Below, one piece after another: positions 45,282-55,824 of a stretch of 64,000 nucleotides of DNA. The DNA lies in assembly GCA_029448655.1 (NCBI GenBank), contig JACCLO010000001.1:930001-994000 (forward strand), read 5' to 3'. This stretch comes from Wolfiporia cocos (lineage: Eukaryota > Basidiomycota > Agaricomycetes > Polyporales > Phaeolaceae). The notes under the pieces are model-generated. The model did not search any database and had not been told where the DNA came from. It worked only from the letters and a program-made list of their open reading frames with translations. A program made the position numbers and the translations under genes. The first letter of the stretch is position 1; every line of letters starts with the position of its first letter.

Positions 45282-47220
45282 TGGCGACGGTGGTGGCGGG
45301 GGCCGAGGGTCCTGCTGAGCTTGAGTCAGCCGTCACTTCTTCCCAGATCGTTCGGGCACGATACGTCTTGCCATCCGCGGGGGGCGCCGAGTACGGCTTC
45401 TTGCCAGAAGCCTGTCCCTTTCCACTACCCGAAGGGGCAGCCGTGGTCTTTCCAGACGCGGCAGCTGCATCCTTCGCCCTTTGTTGTTCGGCCCGCTGAG
45501 CGGCAGGCACGAATGTTCCCGCGGCCTTGTCTGCCGCAAGCTTAGGACATTTGTTGAAGTAATGTCCTGTCTGCTTGCAGTATGTGCAGACGGCGTTGGT
45601 GGTGTCGGCGGGGGCTTTGGCGGGCGCCTTTCCCTTGTCCTTCTTTTTCTCCGACTTCTTTGCAGAAGCGGAGGACGTCTCCTTCTTTTCGGCAGGTGCC
45701 GAGTCCTTCTTGCCGGCCTTCTCGAAGATAGAACCCTTGATCTTGTCTGGATATGACGTTTGGTACATTTCCAGGGCGAAGTCGATGAGGGGTTCGATGT
45801 CGGTTGGGGCCTTGAAGAACGGGGTCTTGCCGAGGACGTTTAAGGTGTCCTTAACCTTTTCTGGGAGAGTCTCGGTGAATTCCCACACCAGAGTCTCATT
45901 GGCGGTTTCAGAGAGACGGCCGAGGGTGCGGAACCGTTCGCAGTAATTGAAGTAATTCGATTCTGCCAGTTCCTTGCCCTTCGTGCCGTAATAGCCGCGA
46001 ATTTCCTTCTTGGCTATCTCCTTATCCGTCATCTTCCCATATTGCACCATGACTGACTTGGTGAAGTCCTCCCAGGTGCCGAGAGGTTCACCGTTTCCTG
46101 CCTTCTTGATGAGAGGCGAGAAAAATTTGTATGCGTCCCCTGTGACGCGGAAGAGGGCCGTGGTGATACGGTCATGGTCATCGTAGACCCTGAGCGTACC
46201 GAAGTACAGGCCCATCTTCTCCACCCATTCCTGCGCAGTCACCTTTCCAGATGACCCAGAGAATTCGGGGGGAGGGGGGATTTTCAGGTTTTGAGGCAGA
46301 CCTGGGATCTGCGGGGCGACGGCTGCTGCAGCAGCGGCTGCAGCTTGTGCGGCGGCAGCAGCCTCGGCTGCACGGGCTTGAGCAGTGCCGGGGGCCGGTG
46401 CGGGTTCTTCCGGGGGCGTGCGGATGCCGGGAGGGTTGGGAACGGAGGGATTCTTGCGAATTCTCCGAAGTTCCTCGTCAACCTTCTCCATGCGCTCTGC
46501 GAACGCATCCTCGAGGTCGTCCAGCCGGGACCGGTAGTCCTTTCGGAGCTGCTTCTCCATTTCGGAGAGCTTGGCGGTGTACTCCTGTCGGAGTTCCTTG
46601 CCGAGGTCCACCATGGTGGACAATACCTCGTTCCGGACCGAATTGACCGCTTCGTGTAGCTCGTCTTGGGCCTTCTGTTCGAGTGCCCTGGATTGCCCAG
46701 CCAGGGAATCGATTCGTTCATGGATACGCTCCAGGCGGGCGTGCACCATTCGACCTAGGGTGTCGGTGGTGTCATGGCTTATGGCCGCACTTCGTTGTAC
46801 GGCGGCATCGATGATTGGCCCATGTATGGACCCATCCACCTTGTGGTGTTCCTCCTCAGGAAGGTACGCCTTAAGGTTGTTCTCGACAGCGACATTGGTC
46901 TGTCGTGTCGGACCCGAAAATTCCATTTCCAGGGTGGTGGCGGGCCCGATAGGGCGAGTTCGACGAGCCGGTGGGTATCCGGCAATGGGGGAGCCTGGGC
47001 GTGTACCCATGGGGTTGGTCGGAGATTCCCTTTGCGGGGGAGCGAACTCCAGCATTTCCTCTTCTTCTTCCTCTTCTTCTTCTTCTCCCTCGCTTAGGTG
47101 CTCCAGCGTCACCAGTTGCTGGGTTCCCGAGGGACCAGCTACCGGTGTCACCGGGCCTTCTGAGCGGAGGCGCATCTTGCGGGGAGCGAGGGGAGTGCTG
47201 ACGGAGGAGGTGGAAGACAT
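45223..47220 (-). CDS. gag: Gag polyprotein with zinc knuckle, 665 aa
   Basis: The ATG at 47220 opens a 665-codon frame. The N-terminal third is low complexity with an acidic Glu run near residue 50 and a long charged, coiled-coil-like stretch (about 150-260). An Ala/Pro linker follows, then a retrotransposon gag domain (TAQEWVEKMGLYFG onward to LFRVTGDAYKFF). A Lys/Ala-rich region precedes one CCHC knuckle at residues 545-558 (C-x2-C-x4-H-x4-C). Gag forms the particle and binds RNA. The stop at 45223 lies 59 nt after the pol ATG. The length is somewhat large for fungal Ty3-type Gag proteins. Confidence 0.9.
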   Translation of the reverse strand: MSSTSSVSTPLAPRKMRLRSEGPVTPVAGPSGTQQLVTLEHLSEGEEEEEEEEEEMLEFAPPQRESPTNPMGTRPGSPIAGYPPARRTRPIGPATTLEMEFSGPTRQTNVAVENNLKAYLPEEEHHKVDGSIHGPIIDAAVQRSAAISHDTTDTLGRMVHARLERIHERIDSLAGQSRALEQKAQDELHEAVNSVRNEVLSTMVDLGKELRQEYTAKLSEMEKQLRKDYRSRLDDLEDAFAERMEKVDEELRRIRKNPSVPNPPGIRTPPEEPAPAPGTAQARAAEAAAAAQAAAAAAAAVAPQIPGLPQNLKIPPPPEFSGSSGKVTAQEWVEKMGLYFGTLRVYDDHDRITTALFRVTGDAYKFFSPLIKKAGNGEPLGTWEDFTKSVMVQYGKMTDKEIAKKEIRGYYGTKGKELAESNYFNYCERFRTLGRLSETANETLVWEFTETLPEKVKDTLNVLGKTPFFKAPTDIEPLIDFALEMYQTSYPDKIKGSIFEKAGKKDSAPAEKKETSSASAKKSEKKKDKGKAPAKAPADTTNAVCTYCKQTGHYFNKCPKLAADKAAGTFVPAAQRAEQQRAKDAAAASGKTTAAPSGSGKGQASGKKPYSAPPADGKTYRARTIWEEVTADSSSAGPSAPATTVANVGTISVPLAPTTRLEDVL

Positions 47221-47530
47221 TTTTTGTGAATCTGTTTGTGACGAATGTTAGTTTCCGGTTACTCATTGTCTTAGATTCTTAAGAAGGGATTGGGTTTTGA
47301 AAGCTGCGACTTTCGTTATAGATCACACTCGCACTCTATTTCAGAGTTAAAAGATGATAGTATTTCTACTATACAATCGCGAGTATATCCTCTTCTACCG
47401 AAGTAGTTGAGGGCCCTGCCACCTTGTCAGGTGGTGTTACACCGAAGGCAAAAGTAATTTGTAGCGCTACGCATTCTGCTACGATACGAGCTAAGTCCGT
47501 ACGCCAATCCAAAAAGGAAATATTGCCGAG

Positions 47531-48292
47531 CTATTTGCAATACTTTTTCATAATTCTCCAGTCTCTATTGGTGATTCTTCCCCGTCTCGCTCTATCCTTT
47601 ACGTTATCCACCAAGTCCTCCAATTCTACTACCATAGTGTGGAAACGCATGTCGTTTTCCATATGGAAGCCTGGGTAATTAGGGGGGTGGTTGGCGAGAG
47701 GAGTGAGACGAGTGAGAGTGCCTTCTAGCATGGGAATAACTTGATCGCATGCTTGGAGAGGCTTCTTCTTCCCGAAGACGAGGGAAGGGTCGAGAATCTT
47801 GTGGTTGGCCGGAACTGAAGGTCCGGCCGCCGGGCTGGAGAGACGGAGGGCCAGTGAAGAAGCTGCTTGCTTGGCTTCCTTGGCGGCTTGTTTGGCGGCG
47901 ATTCGCTTATTCAGCTTATCGCGGGCGAGCTTGAGCTTGTTGAGTTCGCGGAGTTCGATTAGGTTCTCCATGGCGGTAATGGAAGCGGCTAGCTTCTCTT
48001 CCTCTGTCCAGATTCGCTTGGCGAGTGGAACTGGCTTGGGAGGTCGAGGAGCGGGTTTCCCAGCCTCAGCGATGTGCTTTGGCATGTGGACGGGAATCTC
48101 CCAAAGATGGAGCTTCCCGGTGTAGTCTTCCTTTACAGGAAGCGTGTAGGTGACGTCCTCTGCCCGAGGAATGTCGGCGGTGTCGATGCGGCTGAGAAGG
48201 GACCGCTTCGCCGGTTTGACGTAAGGGGCAGTGGAAGAGCCACGGGTGCGACGGGTAACGCGGGGCATGATTCTAGAAAGTGCAGCCTTCAT
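47531..48292 (-). CDS. Extra ORF before gag, 253 aa, unknown function
   Basis: ATG 48292 to stop 47531, inside the element and on its coding strand, 310 nt before gag. The product is basic. It starts MKAALSRIMPRVTRRTRGSS, has a Pro-rich stretch (about 80-90), a predicted coiled coil (about 98-145, ITAMENLIELRELNKLKLAR then Lys/Ala-rich KRIAAKQAAKEAKQ), and a C-terminal part with helix-forming text (VVELEDLVDNVKDRARRG). No zinc knuckle, protease or known domain is visible. Being first on the transcript, it would be translated before Gag unless bypassed. It could be an extra structural or nucleic-acid-binding protein, or a captured host segment; both are inference. Confidence 0.7.
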   Translation of the reverse strand: MKAALSRIMPRVTRRTRGSSTAPYVKPAKRSLLSRIDTADIPRAEDVTYTLPVKEDYTGKLHLWEIPVHMPKHIAEAGKPAPRPPKPVPLAKRIWTEEEKLAASITAMENLIELRELNKLKLARDKLNKRIAAKQAAKEAKQAASSLALRLSSPAAGPSVPANHKILDPSLVFGKKKPLQACDQVIPMLEGTLTRLTPLANHPPNYPGFHMENDMRFHTMVVELEDLVDNVKDRARRGRITNRDWRIMKKYCK

Positions 48293-49296
48293 GAGAAACG
48301 AAGTTTCCCAGTGATACGTCCAAGAACAGGAATAGAAGGGATTATGTAAGGTAGGGTAGTGGACTCCTTTTCAGGAGCAAAGAAGGTGTACTACGGGGCA
48401 TAATTACTCTTATGTTGCGCGCAAACCCTGTGCCGAGATGGCGCGGATATTCGCATGACCCTAACGGTCAGAGGCGCCGACTCCAGGGGTAGAGTTGCTG
48501 ACTGCCAGGCCGGTTCCTGGGTCAGATGATTGGGATTCGGATACACGACACCGCCCCGGAGGGACGATGCCGGAAAGTGGCTGGGATTTTACATCCCTTA
48601 GCCTGTCCATGCTTCAACAATGAGGTTGCCGTCTGTAGCCACATGGGTGTCACATCAGGGCTAGAAAACCATTGTCGATCTAGATCGCGAGACAGCAGCG
48701 CTCCACATCCCGAGGGAGTGGGCTACGCGCTTCTCTTCCAATGGGGCCCCAAATCCGTTTGACCCATGCTCGCACGCCGGGCTGCCCGGAGGACTTATGC
48801 TATTGGCTACCGCGAGTGACCTATGGCAGGGTGATTTTTTACGTCACCCCCCTCACTGCTTTTCCCATAACGGGTTCAAAGCAGGTCCCTTACGCCTGGG
48901 AGGCGGCTTTGGAAAATTCCCATGCCATCATAATGATGACCCTGTGGATAGTGATGGGGCGCTGAACAACGCTTGCCATGACCGGGGGTTGGGCGCACAC
49001 AGGCAGGCCGTCCCCTTTTCTCCACAGGCGGGTCTTAACCGCGCATAGTCCAAGCTTGTCAGCGAGGACCATGTCTCCTTGACCCTGGAGTCCGGGTTAG
49101 GTAGGTCTCCTGCCTAAAAAGGCGGTGTGGCTTCCCTGGTTGCCAATCCTCTGCCGAGGATGGCGATGTATCCCCCAGATCTCAACTATCACCCCTAACT
49201 CTTTGTCAAGAGTAGGGATGTGCGCAGCAACGAGTAATAGCCCCTGTAGGATAGAAACCCAGGCCCAAGCGCAAGCGCAAGGGCGGGGGTAGGGGG
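48293..49296 (-). other. Long untranslated leader of the chromovirus
   Basis: About 1 kb between the primer-binding site and the first ORF on the element strand. Only short frames. GC-rich blocks (for example near 49260-49295, a G-rich run on the plus strand) sit next to the primer-binding site. It may carry packaging or translation signals; none can be identified. Confidence 0.5.
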
Positions 49297-49307
49297 AGAT
49301 TTGTTCT
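49297..49307 (-). promoter_or_regulatory. Primer-binding site of self-priming type
   Basis: On the element strand AGAACAAATCT begins two bases after the 5' LTR. It is exactly complementary to AGATTTGTTCT inside the LTR at 49442-49432. It does not begin TGG, as a tRNA-primed site would. Confidence 0.75.
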
Positions 49308-49309
49308 TA

Positions 49310-50008
49310 TGACACAGACTAGACTGTGGGACTCACACTATAACCTAATAAGCGACTTGAAGGAGTTGCTGGAGGTTGGTGAGGAGGCTAGTGGGCGCAA
49401 GCAGAGATGATATGTAACTGTGCGAATGCAGAGAACAAATCTAAGGCTTATCCGCAGTGATAGCCCTACTTATATACATGCTTTGTTTGGTTACCGGTAA
49501 GGGAGCCAAACATGAAGGTGGTCTGTGCGCAGACATAACTAATATGGTTAAGTCGTAAACTACAATAGACCATGTGCGCCGGTAATGGCCGCACCAGTAA
49601 GATCGTTTGTTTGGACCGTAGGTCCATGTTGTGGAAGTGGCTGTAGCTACGTTAGTAAGCCATGCATGTGATTCTTATATACCGGCATCGGGATATGAGT
49701 AATCATAAGGGCATTGGCATGTGATAACGAGCGGGCCGCTTATCCAATCGTACTGACATAGCCCGGTACCGGGATATGAGTAAAGCGCGTGACACCGAAG
49801 GTTAGTCCGCTGAGTCATTGACGCGTACAAGCGTGTTATGTACGTGTTGTTATGACAAGTGGACGTATACCGCGTTGTGTACGTGTTGTTTGGTTGCGTG
49901 TACGTGTAGACGGGCGCTTAGCAGCGTAAATGTCTACAAGGTCGTAGAAATACCAGATAAATAGGTAAAAATACGGGAAAAATAGTGGCATGTCCCAAAT
50001 CTGTGACA
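49310..50008 (-). repeat. 5' LTR of the chromovirus
   Basis: 699 bp, same sequence as the 3' LTR as far as compared. It holds the TATA box (49469-49476) and the 11-nt segment complementary to the primer-binding site. The outer end is flanked by GTGCA. Confidence 0.95.
49469..49476 (-). promoter_or_regulatory. TATA box of the LTR promoter (TATATAAG)
   Basis: On the element strand TATATAAG lies about 34 bp before the 11-nt segment at 49442, consistent with transcription starting at or next to that segment. Confidence 0.65.
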
Positions 50009-50188
50009 GTGCACAGCCTGTCTTTTTCTCCCTCCCTATTGCCACCATCTTACCCTGAGATTGTTTGTGGTGAGCTCATCTCATTGCCGATTTTAAATCT
50101 GCTATTGAAGTTTGCCAATATCAGTATTATGTGTGGTCTTCACCAAGATACTGGCAACATTGCGTTTCCAGGCCCTTGACAAGTATCC

Positions 50189-50570
50189 TGACACAAGCAA
50201 CACTTCAAGCAACTACTCAGGGGAATAGAACTCGCGCAAGGGCGTATTCCTGATCTGAGGCTACTTAAGGCGTATAAGGCCAAGACGAGTCTGGGGTGCT
50301 ACCCTGCTCGTCGGCCAGTATATATGCTATTCTACTGTTTGTACATTGTTTGGCAACTGTATAGTTATTATGTAAGCTGATAGTCCGTTGACTAAGGTAA
50401 ACCCTATAATGGGTGTAGGTACACGGCACAGAGTGTCTGGGGGTCTGACAACATGTGATAGGGTGTCCGGGGTCTTGACACGTGACTGCATAGGCACGCG
50501 CTTAGATAAGATAAGGGTTTAGGCTCTAGTCACTAGTCGTTGGCTAGGCGAAAGAAATCAGCTTGTGATA
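50189..50570 (+). mobile_element. Solo LTR of family W with TATCC target duplication
   Basis: 382 bp, TGACACAAGCAACAC...GGCTTGTGATA, flanked by TATCC at 50184-50188 and 50571-50575. It shares blocks (GGCCAAGACGAGTCTGGGG, CAGTATATATGC) with the inverted copy at 57432-57792 and resembles family X in its promoter region. Confidence 0.8.
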
Positions 50571-51111
50571 TATCCATTAGCAATTGGAAAGTGTGCATAT
50601 TTTACTCATAATCACTTCTTAGTTCCTCTCTCAGCATGACATTACTTGCGGTTACACTATAGTACTGGCCCATCAGGCACTTGCATACGTCCAAATAATG
50701 CAGATTAATACAGGGTAGAATATCTTAAAATAAAAAAAGCTTGCTGTGCTCTGAGACAGAGTTGTATTGAGGTAGTGCATATGATCACAGTCAGCTGCCA
50801 GTTCAACATAAGACCTCCTCCCACTTTTGCTGCTGTGCAATTCATGGTAAACGGTATCTGCCACAGTGATTGGAGGTGACTCAAATGGCAGTGTGAGTGC
50901 TTGCTCTGCTGCCAAACCTATTTGGGAGAGCCAATATGGTCTTCAGTTTGATATTTCTGAATGGTGCATGCGCATCTTTTACAGATACTCCGATATCACT
51001 TCATTTACCTGTATAACTGCTCATGTATTACCGGTATGCAATATATGACAGTTTGCTAAATATAGAACAGCCTAATGCTGAAGGTGTTGTAGGTTGTTCG
51101 ACCTACCTGAT

Positions 51112-54100
51112 CATGGCAAAGCGATGCCACCGAGGTGCTTGGGAATATCACAATGACTCCAACAGTGATGATGAACAAGCTTGCCAGGCAGCCGCAAAAT
51201 TAACCCGACATGATGACTATACCATCACCTCTGGGGGCCTGTCAAATTCGACATCATATTATGAGACTCCCGGAACTCCCGAGCATGACACTCTCAATAC
51301 CAGCTGTGATATACGTTGCTTTGACATCTCAGAAAATGCGCCAGCTGTAGATGACCCATTTGCAGGGATGGAGCAGGAGTATGTGGCACAAGTCGCAGAA
51401 GGTGTTATCAAAGCTCCAAAACGCAAGTGTACAGCTGGGGTAATGTTTCCAGTGTCTAACTGCCTGGGCAGGGGCTGAAGCGATTTGTATAGGACCACCC
51501 TCTGCTTGAATGGCTACCTGAAATTGACAGATACTTAGATGAGCTTCTACGACTGGAAGGTCGTGCTGGATTTAATGCAGTGACCTGCCCAGAATGCAAA
51601 GGAGGAGAGGCAACACACAGTGCTCTGATTGCCATGACCTGCAGCTATACTGTACACAATGTACAGTGTCAAGGCACTCAAAAAATCCATCCCATCATGT
51701 TAAGGTGAGTTTGAACTTGATTGATTTGATTAGTGTCATCTCATATTTTCAGGTCTGGGCCAAAACTCATTTTTACGCACGACTCTACGAGCATTAGGCT
51801 TGCACATACAGCTCGGACATCCTCTGGGTGAGCAGTGTGTCAATCCTCAGCCCACTCCAGGCAAGGATTTCATCGTACTTGACATGACAGGTGTGCATGC
51901 CATTGCACTCAACTTTTGTGGATGTGAGCAAGCTTTCCCAACACCAATTCAGCTCCTTCGAGCTCGGCTCCTTCCCGCAACGCCTATTAGTCCTAAAACA
52001 GCTGCGATGTTCCAGCTGCTTGAGACATTTCACCTACTATCAACTCAATCGAAGGTCTCTGGTTATGAATTTTATCAGACATTGTTACGTCGCACTGATA
52101 ACTCAGGAACACATCCTCCAAAGGCATGTACCAGCTTCTCCTTTGTTAAGTATACTAACCCCTCAATTGTGAACAAAAGGATCGTTATCCGGCCTTCATG
52201 CGCATGATGCGTCAATGGCGACACCTCAAATTGATGAAGAGATCTGGGCAAGGACATGACCCTGGTGGAGTTGTAGCAACCTGTCCGGGACAATGTGCAG
52301 TAATATGCCCTGCATGCCCTCATCTTGACAAGAACTTCCTAAAAGACTGGGAAATGTCCTAGATATAAACGGTGCGCATCCTCAACCACATCTCCTATAA
52401 TTTTCCCATAACAACTTATCCAGTTGGCTCTACCAGCTATTCATAGGCCTTGATGCTAATTCCCGACTCAAGCGGAAAACAGTCTCATCTGATGTGCGAG
52501 ATCCTGGGTTGAACCACGGTTACGCATATTTTGTTGAAGAGAAGGCTTATAAGGCCTTTCTCGATACAAATGATCGAAAAGTGCCGCCGGAACGCAGCAC
52601 ATGCCACAACCATGATGCGATCAAATTAGCTAATTCAAAGAAGGCTGCTGGTTTATCTGCAAGCGGAATTGGCACTGTAGAATGTACCCGACATGAGATG
52701 AAATGCCCATGTAGTGTTGGGGACTTACAAGTCGGTGAAAGGTGAGTGTAGTATGTCAGTATCTGTTTACAGGGGGGTACTCACTCATGATGGAATGAAG
52801 ATATGTCAATATGGACTACTTATTTCATTCAAGTCTTCTACATAGTGTTGCCGAAGTTCAGTTCAGAACCAAGGTTCAGAACCTGAACCACCTGAACCGA
52901 ACCTAGGTTCAGGTTCAGTCCAGGTCCGGTTCAGGGTAGGATGTCAAGGTTCGGTTCTTGGTTCAGGGGTGCCATTGGTACCCTTGAACCAGGTTCGAAC
53001 TGGACTGAACCTTGAACCACTTAGCATTGACATATTCTTGGTAGCTACTGGTGGATAAGTATCAATTACAATTATGGCCTTGCCATCCTTGCTATAGTAT
53101 TGTTGTAGTAAGTCATGGATAACTGGCTTCACAATGGCAAGCATCAGCACTCATATACTCCAGTCTCCCACTATGGCAAGAGCTCAACCCTGTGTTGGAG
53201 TTACTGTGCTTTCTGTGGCACTGGGCTGCATTCACTGTTGCAAATCAGGTTCTGTGGCCAACATGAGGGTGTGTGGCCCTTGCATGCATAGTGACAAGGC
53301 AAGCTAGTGGGTAGTAGTTTCATCTGTAGCTGCATTAAGCTGGGTGTGAGCATTGTGGCTCCCCAGCAGTTTGTACCCTATGACACGGTTTGACTATCCT
53401 ACATTAGAGATTCACCCTCATGGCCAGCAAATTTCTACATTCACTGCTGTTAGATGAAGTAGAAAATGTAGATATAATGTTTCACTTTGTATCCATGATC
53501 CTACTGTAGGTTATATACAGAGCTGTCTAATAAGGTTTGTTATTGAGCTTTGCCTCAGGCTAATTCACACCCATTCTGCTCATGGAATCTGATTACTGAA
53601 CTGCTCAAAATAGCTGCCTTGAGTGATTATTGTGCATCAACAAATTATGTTTTACCACTCTGAAGAAGACTAAGAACCACTTCAGAATGCAGCAGCCCAA
53701 TAGACACCAAATGGATACTTGAGGCACTGCAAATCTTGAAGTGTAGTTATTCTAGTGGATTCAATATTGCTGGAGATGAGGTATACGATTGGTATACATA
53801 GAAAGATACCCAGAGTTGGTGTCCAAAATATTATTTTTACACACTATAAAAGCAAGTGACTTAGCGGTCCGAACCTAGTTCGAACCTTGAACTGAACCTG
53901 CTGAACCGGTTCAGCAGGTTCAGTCCAGGTTCAGGTTCTGGTTCGGGCTCCCTGCAGTCGGTTCGGTTCTAGGTTCAGCCCCAGACCCCCCTGAACCTGA
54001 ACTGAACTGAACTTCGGCAACACTACTTCTACAGCATGATATGGCACAAGTAGTGGTATCATATGACATCACATGTCAACGGTCTGTAAATCTCTGGCAG

Positions 54101-55824
54101 CGATGGACACAATACAAGCTTTCATATGATCCTCACCGGCGAGTATTCATCTTCTTGATCCCAAAATTCCATCTGCCTGCCCATCGTGCTGCTTGTCATG
54201 CCGATTTCTCATTCAACTTGACAAGAGGTGTTGGACGAACTGACGGTGAGGCTGTGTAGAGAGGATGGGCAGCAGTCAATGCCTTCGCATCAAGCACAAA
54301 TGAGATGGGTACATCTTTCACCAAAAACTGAGCTATCACAAGACTGATCTAAAACGCTTTTTAGGATTGACTCTTAAGAGTAAGATGAAGGCTGCAATCA
54401 CTCAGCGCAAGGAACAAGAGGCTGCATTTGATTAACTGACAAGCATTCTCCCCAAACCCAACGTCGCAAGGTGGACAGAGACCATTGAGAAGTGGGAAGA
54501 CGACCACAAAGCCGCCAACCCATACAAAATTCATCGCCCTAGTAAGTAGTCTGGACATCAACAAGTCATTGTATCACTCATCATATGTCATTGACAGCTG
54601 AGAGCAGCGATTCAGTCCGCCTTCAGCTGGCAGAAGAGGAGGTGTGTGCCATCAAATCAGGCACTTTTGTCAGTCTACATGATGACATGTCACCAAGCAT
54701 CTTTGTTTCAGCGGGGATGGAACTTGAAGAGCAGCAGTACGTACTCTAGTGTGTGGTGTGATTCAACATTTCTGTAATCACTCTAAACCCGCAGACGCCG
54801 CCTGCGCACTGATTCCGGGTTGCTCACTCAATATGCCACCAATCTCCAGCGCGTCAAACTGATTGAGCGGCGCAACATTCTGCTGCGCAAGCTTGAAGCC
54901 TAGTTTGACATTCAGCAGGCATACATACCTGGTATCGCCAACCTATGCTCACAATCAACTGCTGCAGGCGATTCTCATGCTGAGAACTCTCCATTACTTC
55001 TTCCATCAGAAATCCATGGCCAGGTTCCTTGCACCACTGACCTGCAGGACATTGAGTGGCGGTTACGCTATGCGCAGGCCAATGATGCCTTCGATGATCT
55101 ACGCTGGCACTTACAGTTCCGTAGCCATCTGTATAAACTCAAGGATGTGTTCATTATTGGGCAGGGGCCATCTACACGCTCACGAACAGTAATTTCGTCG
55201 GTAGATGCGAAGATCAGGGCAGATGCTGCATGATATCGGCAAGCACATGAAGCGCTCGTTGCGCTAGGTGCTGTCCTCAAGAAGACAGGTTGGGAGGTTG
55301 TATTGCAGTCCCTGGAGGATAATGATATCCGGAGTATTGTTGTGGCGGATGCAGGTCAGAGTGAGGGGCAGCGTACACTATCGTGGATCTGGCTAGTGCC
55401 TGGTGCAGTAAATGAAGAGGGAATATGTGTCCAGGAAGGTAAGCCTTGCAACGAAATTCTCTAGACTGTCCTGACCATCTCAATAGCACTGCAGCTCGAA
55501 TGGTGCAAGGTTCGAGCACGTGCACATCGCTTCAGTGAGGAGTGTGAGCTTCTTCAAGAAGAGATGCGCCGGGTACTCGCCTTTCATAAGTGGAAAGAAC
55601 AATGGTGGCGGGCACAAGCCGGCCTGCACACAGATGTCTCCACCGATCTGCAAGAAGGTCTTTCCACATACGCCCTTTGTCAGGCTGAGTTACACAGCTT
55701 CATGCGGAATTCATGCTCAAAGATGTGGAGGCATGTGCCACGGTGGCTTCAATTAGGCGAGTGCAGAGAGCTAGACTCAGAGTCTGATGACTCCGAGCCT
55801 GACTCTAAGCATGGTTCTGAATGA
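51112..55824 (+). pseudogene. KDZ (Kyakuja-Dileera-Zisupton) transposase relic with CxC cluster
   Basis: Recognisable KDZ blocks occur in order on the plus strand: MAKRCHRGAWEYHNDSNSD at 51112; a CxC cysteine-cluster region (LPEIDRYLDELLRLEGR, TCPECKGG); LHIQLGHPLGEQC with NFCGCEQA; QLLRARLLPATPISPKTAAM; FHLLSTQSKVSGYEFYQTL; RQWRHLKLMKRSGQGHDPGG; GLNHGYAYFVE; STCHNHDAIKLAN; a hAT insertion; VVVSYDITCQRSV (conserved Asp); KFHLPAHRAACHADFSFNL with GVGRTDGEAV (conserved Glu); and a C-terminal EEMRRVLAFHKWKEQWW ending in an acidic tail. Many stops and frame changes (for example after LGRG near 51477, after DWEM near 52360, and at 54257) show decay. KDZ transposases move DNA elements, mostly known from fungi and other eukaryotes. 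The element ends were not found. Confidence 0.85.
52843..54025. mobile_element. Non-autonomous hAT-type element inside the KDZ gene
   Basis: 1183 bp, TAGTGTTGCCGAAGTTCAG ... CTGAACTTCGGCAACACTA, flanked by CTTCTACA (52835-52842, 54026-54033). Both ends are dense in GGTTCA/TGAACC words in both directions. The middle is AT-rich with no gene. The KDZ frame is continuous across the insertion point if the element and one duplication copy are ignored. Confidence 0.88.

Larger units (their letters stand above)
40008..50008 (-). mobile_element. Complete Ty3/gypsy chromovirus, 10001 bp
   Basis: Direct LTRs of 699 bp lie at each end, flanked by GTGCA at 40003-40007 and 50009-50013. On the minus strand the order is LTR, leader, an extra ORF, gag, pol, polypurine tract, LTR. 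All three ORFs are open and the LTR copies look identical by eye, both signs of a recent insertion. Chromodomain, GPY/F-type module and self-priming signal place it in the chromovirus branch. Confidence 0.95.

Noticed and set aside
46571..47251. 226-codon plus-strand frame opposite gag
   Set aside because: Antisense to a recognisable Gag. Serine-rich output reflects the complement of Glu/Ala codons.
49290..49309. A tRNA primer-binding site next to the 5' LTR
   Set aside because: The sequence does not begin TGG and matches no common tRNA 3' end that I know. The exact 11-nt complement within the LTR explains it better.
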